In this document: positions 62,898-64,000 of the stretch, piece by piece
Layout: each line of letters begins with the position of its first letter
How positions within the stretch are numbered: the first letter of the stretch is position 1
Origin: Gentiana macrophylla
Taxonomy: Eukaryota > Streptophyta > Magnoliopsida > Gentianales > Gentianaceae
Direction of reading: 5' to 3'
Assembly (NCBI GenBank): GCA_026214975.1
Contig: JAOBSW010000184.1
Coordinates: forward strand, 62,001 to 126,000
Length of the DNA stretch: 64,000 nucleotides
Position numbers and translations under genes: made by a program
The notes under the pieces: model-generated
Database searches by the model: none
What the model was told of the DNA's origin: nothing
Seen by the model: the letters and a program-made list of their open reading frames with translations, nothing else

Positions 62898-64000
62898 GTA
62901 TTAGATACTGGTTGTGGTTCTCATATTTGTACGAATATGCAGGCACTAAGAAGAACTAGAGATCTGAATAAAGGAGAGGTGGACCTACGCGTTGGGAATG
63001 AAGCAAGTGTTGCTGCACTAGCCATAGGAGGTTATTTTCTTTCATTGCCCAGTGGGCTAGTACTTGAACTTAATAACTGTTATTTTGTTCCTACTCTTAC
63101 GAAGAGCATTATTTCCATTTCCGCATTAGATGTTGATGGTTTTTCATTTACGTTTGAGATTAAATGTTGTTCTTTTTCACGTGATGGAATTTTTTGTGGT
63201 ACTGGCATACTTAGCAATGGTCTCTACATATTAGATATGAATATTGACGTACTTAATATAAATAACAAGAAAGCCAAGACAAATGACTTGAATGAATCCT
63301 ACTTATGGCATTGTAGACTTGGCCATATAAATAAGAATCGCATTTCCAAACTCCATAAAGATGGAATGTTGGATCAATTCGATTATGAATCGTTTGATAC
63401 ATGCGAAGCTTGTTTACTTGGCAAGATGAAAAAGTCACCTTTTAGTGGCAAAGGGATAAGATCCAATGAATTGCTTGAGCTCATACATACTGATGTATAT
63501 GGCCCAATGTCAATTCAAGCCAATGGAGGATACTCTTATTTTATCACTTTCACTGATGACCATTCTCGTTATGTTTATATATACTTAATGAAGTATAAGT
63601 CTGAAGCCTTCGAAAAGTTCAAGGAATTCAGAAGTGAAGTGGAGAAACAACTAGGTAGAGAAATCAAGACACTTCGATCCGATCGAGGTGGAGAATACCT
63701 AGATGGAGAGTTTCAAAGTTATTTAAAGGAGAATGGGATTCTACTTGAATGGACCCCTCCAGGGACGCCTCAAATGAATGGCATATCTGAAAGGAGGAAC
63801 CGTACTTTGTTAGACATGGTACAATCCATGATGTGCTATGCAGTTCTTCCAAAATTGTTTTGGGGGTATGCTCTAGAAACCGCATCCTATACACTGAACC
63901 GAGTTCCATCAAAGACGGTTGAGTCCACTCCCTATGAAGTGTTCAAAGGGAAGAAACCAACACTAGGTGACATGAAACCTTGGGGATGTCCAGTTTATGT
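62898..64000 (+). CDS. Copia protease and integrase, open to window end
   Basis: An unbroken frame of 367 codons that runs off the window. The protease active site is VLDTGCGSHICTNMQ (D-T-G). An integrase N-terminal zinc finger follows: YLWHCRLGHINKN with CEACLLGKMKKSPFSG (H-H-C-C type). The integrase core carries the D-D-E triad in HTDVYGP (63487), RSDRGGEYL (63676) and ISERRNRTLL (63785). No stop or frameshift was seen, unlike nearly every other element here. The frame starts after a stop at 62895-62897, and gag upstream is in another frame. RT and RNase H should follow to the right. Confidence 0.92.

Overview
This is nuclear DNA of a flowering plant, most probably a eudicot. It is gene-poor and consists almost entirely of LTR retrotransposons (Copia and Gypsy) inserted into one another, with a few DNA-transposon remnants. 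One recognisable host gene is present: a 13-exon gene on the + strand (19479-32524) for a multidomain FKBP immunophilin of the ROF1/FKBP62 type, with three FKBP-like domains followed by TPRs. There are no bacterial-type operons, CRISPR arrays or confirmed tRNA/rRNA genes.

Layout. 1-5661: an old + strand Copia element (part of an LTR, a long leader with three ~200-bp repeats, and a very decayed RT and RNase H). A SINE-like insertion sits at about 1075-1240. 5662-14262: the 3' half of a minus-strand SIRE/Maximus-type Copia element (3' LTR, polypurine tract, env-like coiled-coil ORF, RNase H, RT). Its env-like ORF is split by a minus-strand Gypsy LTR (8252-10317), and a Copia LTR lies at about 11926-12670. 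14285-15214: the C-terminal end of a MULE-type protein carrying an AT-hook and an OTU cysteine-protease domain (+). 16052-17760: a plant-mobile-domain (PMD/MAIN-like) gene on the minus strand, flanked by unusual arrays of a roughly 22-bp motif. 19479-32524: the FKBP gene. Its intron 5 holds two MITEs, intron 7 holds about 5.8 kb of piled-up Copia fragments plus a MITE with a 9-bp target duplication, and intron 8 holds a fold-back MITE.

33.7-64 kb is a nest that can be taken apart with target-site duplications (TSDs). A minus-strand chromodomain Gypsy (Del/Tekay type) runs from its 3' LTR near 33.7 kb to its gag near 57.4 kb. Between its protease and RT it was hit by a solo LTR, here called X (TSD GTTGA, 38523-38527 and 56083-56087). 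X was then hit by a 14.45-kb Athila-type Gypsy (38582-53033, TSD TCCAT) and by a second solo LTR (53263-54943, TSD CGAGC). A further Gypsy LTR begins at 57379. It is interrupted at 58357 by a Copia element whose 5' LTR, primer-binding site, leader, gag, protease and integrase run off the right edge. That Copia has an unbroken reading frame from 62898 to the window end and is the least decayed element here.

A point that affects all of the annotation: the apparent frameshifts in the FKBP gene fall mainly at single-base losses in C or G runs. The two Athila LTRs are identical over long AT-rich stretches and differ, often by indels, almost only at C/G-rich spots. Part of the apparent decay is therefore probably consensus error in the assembly at methylated or homopolymeric cytosines, not true pseudogenisation.
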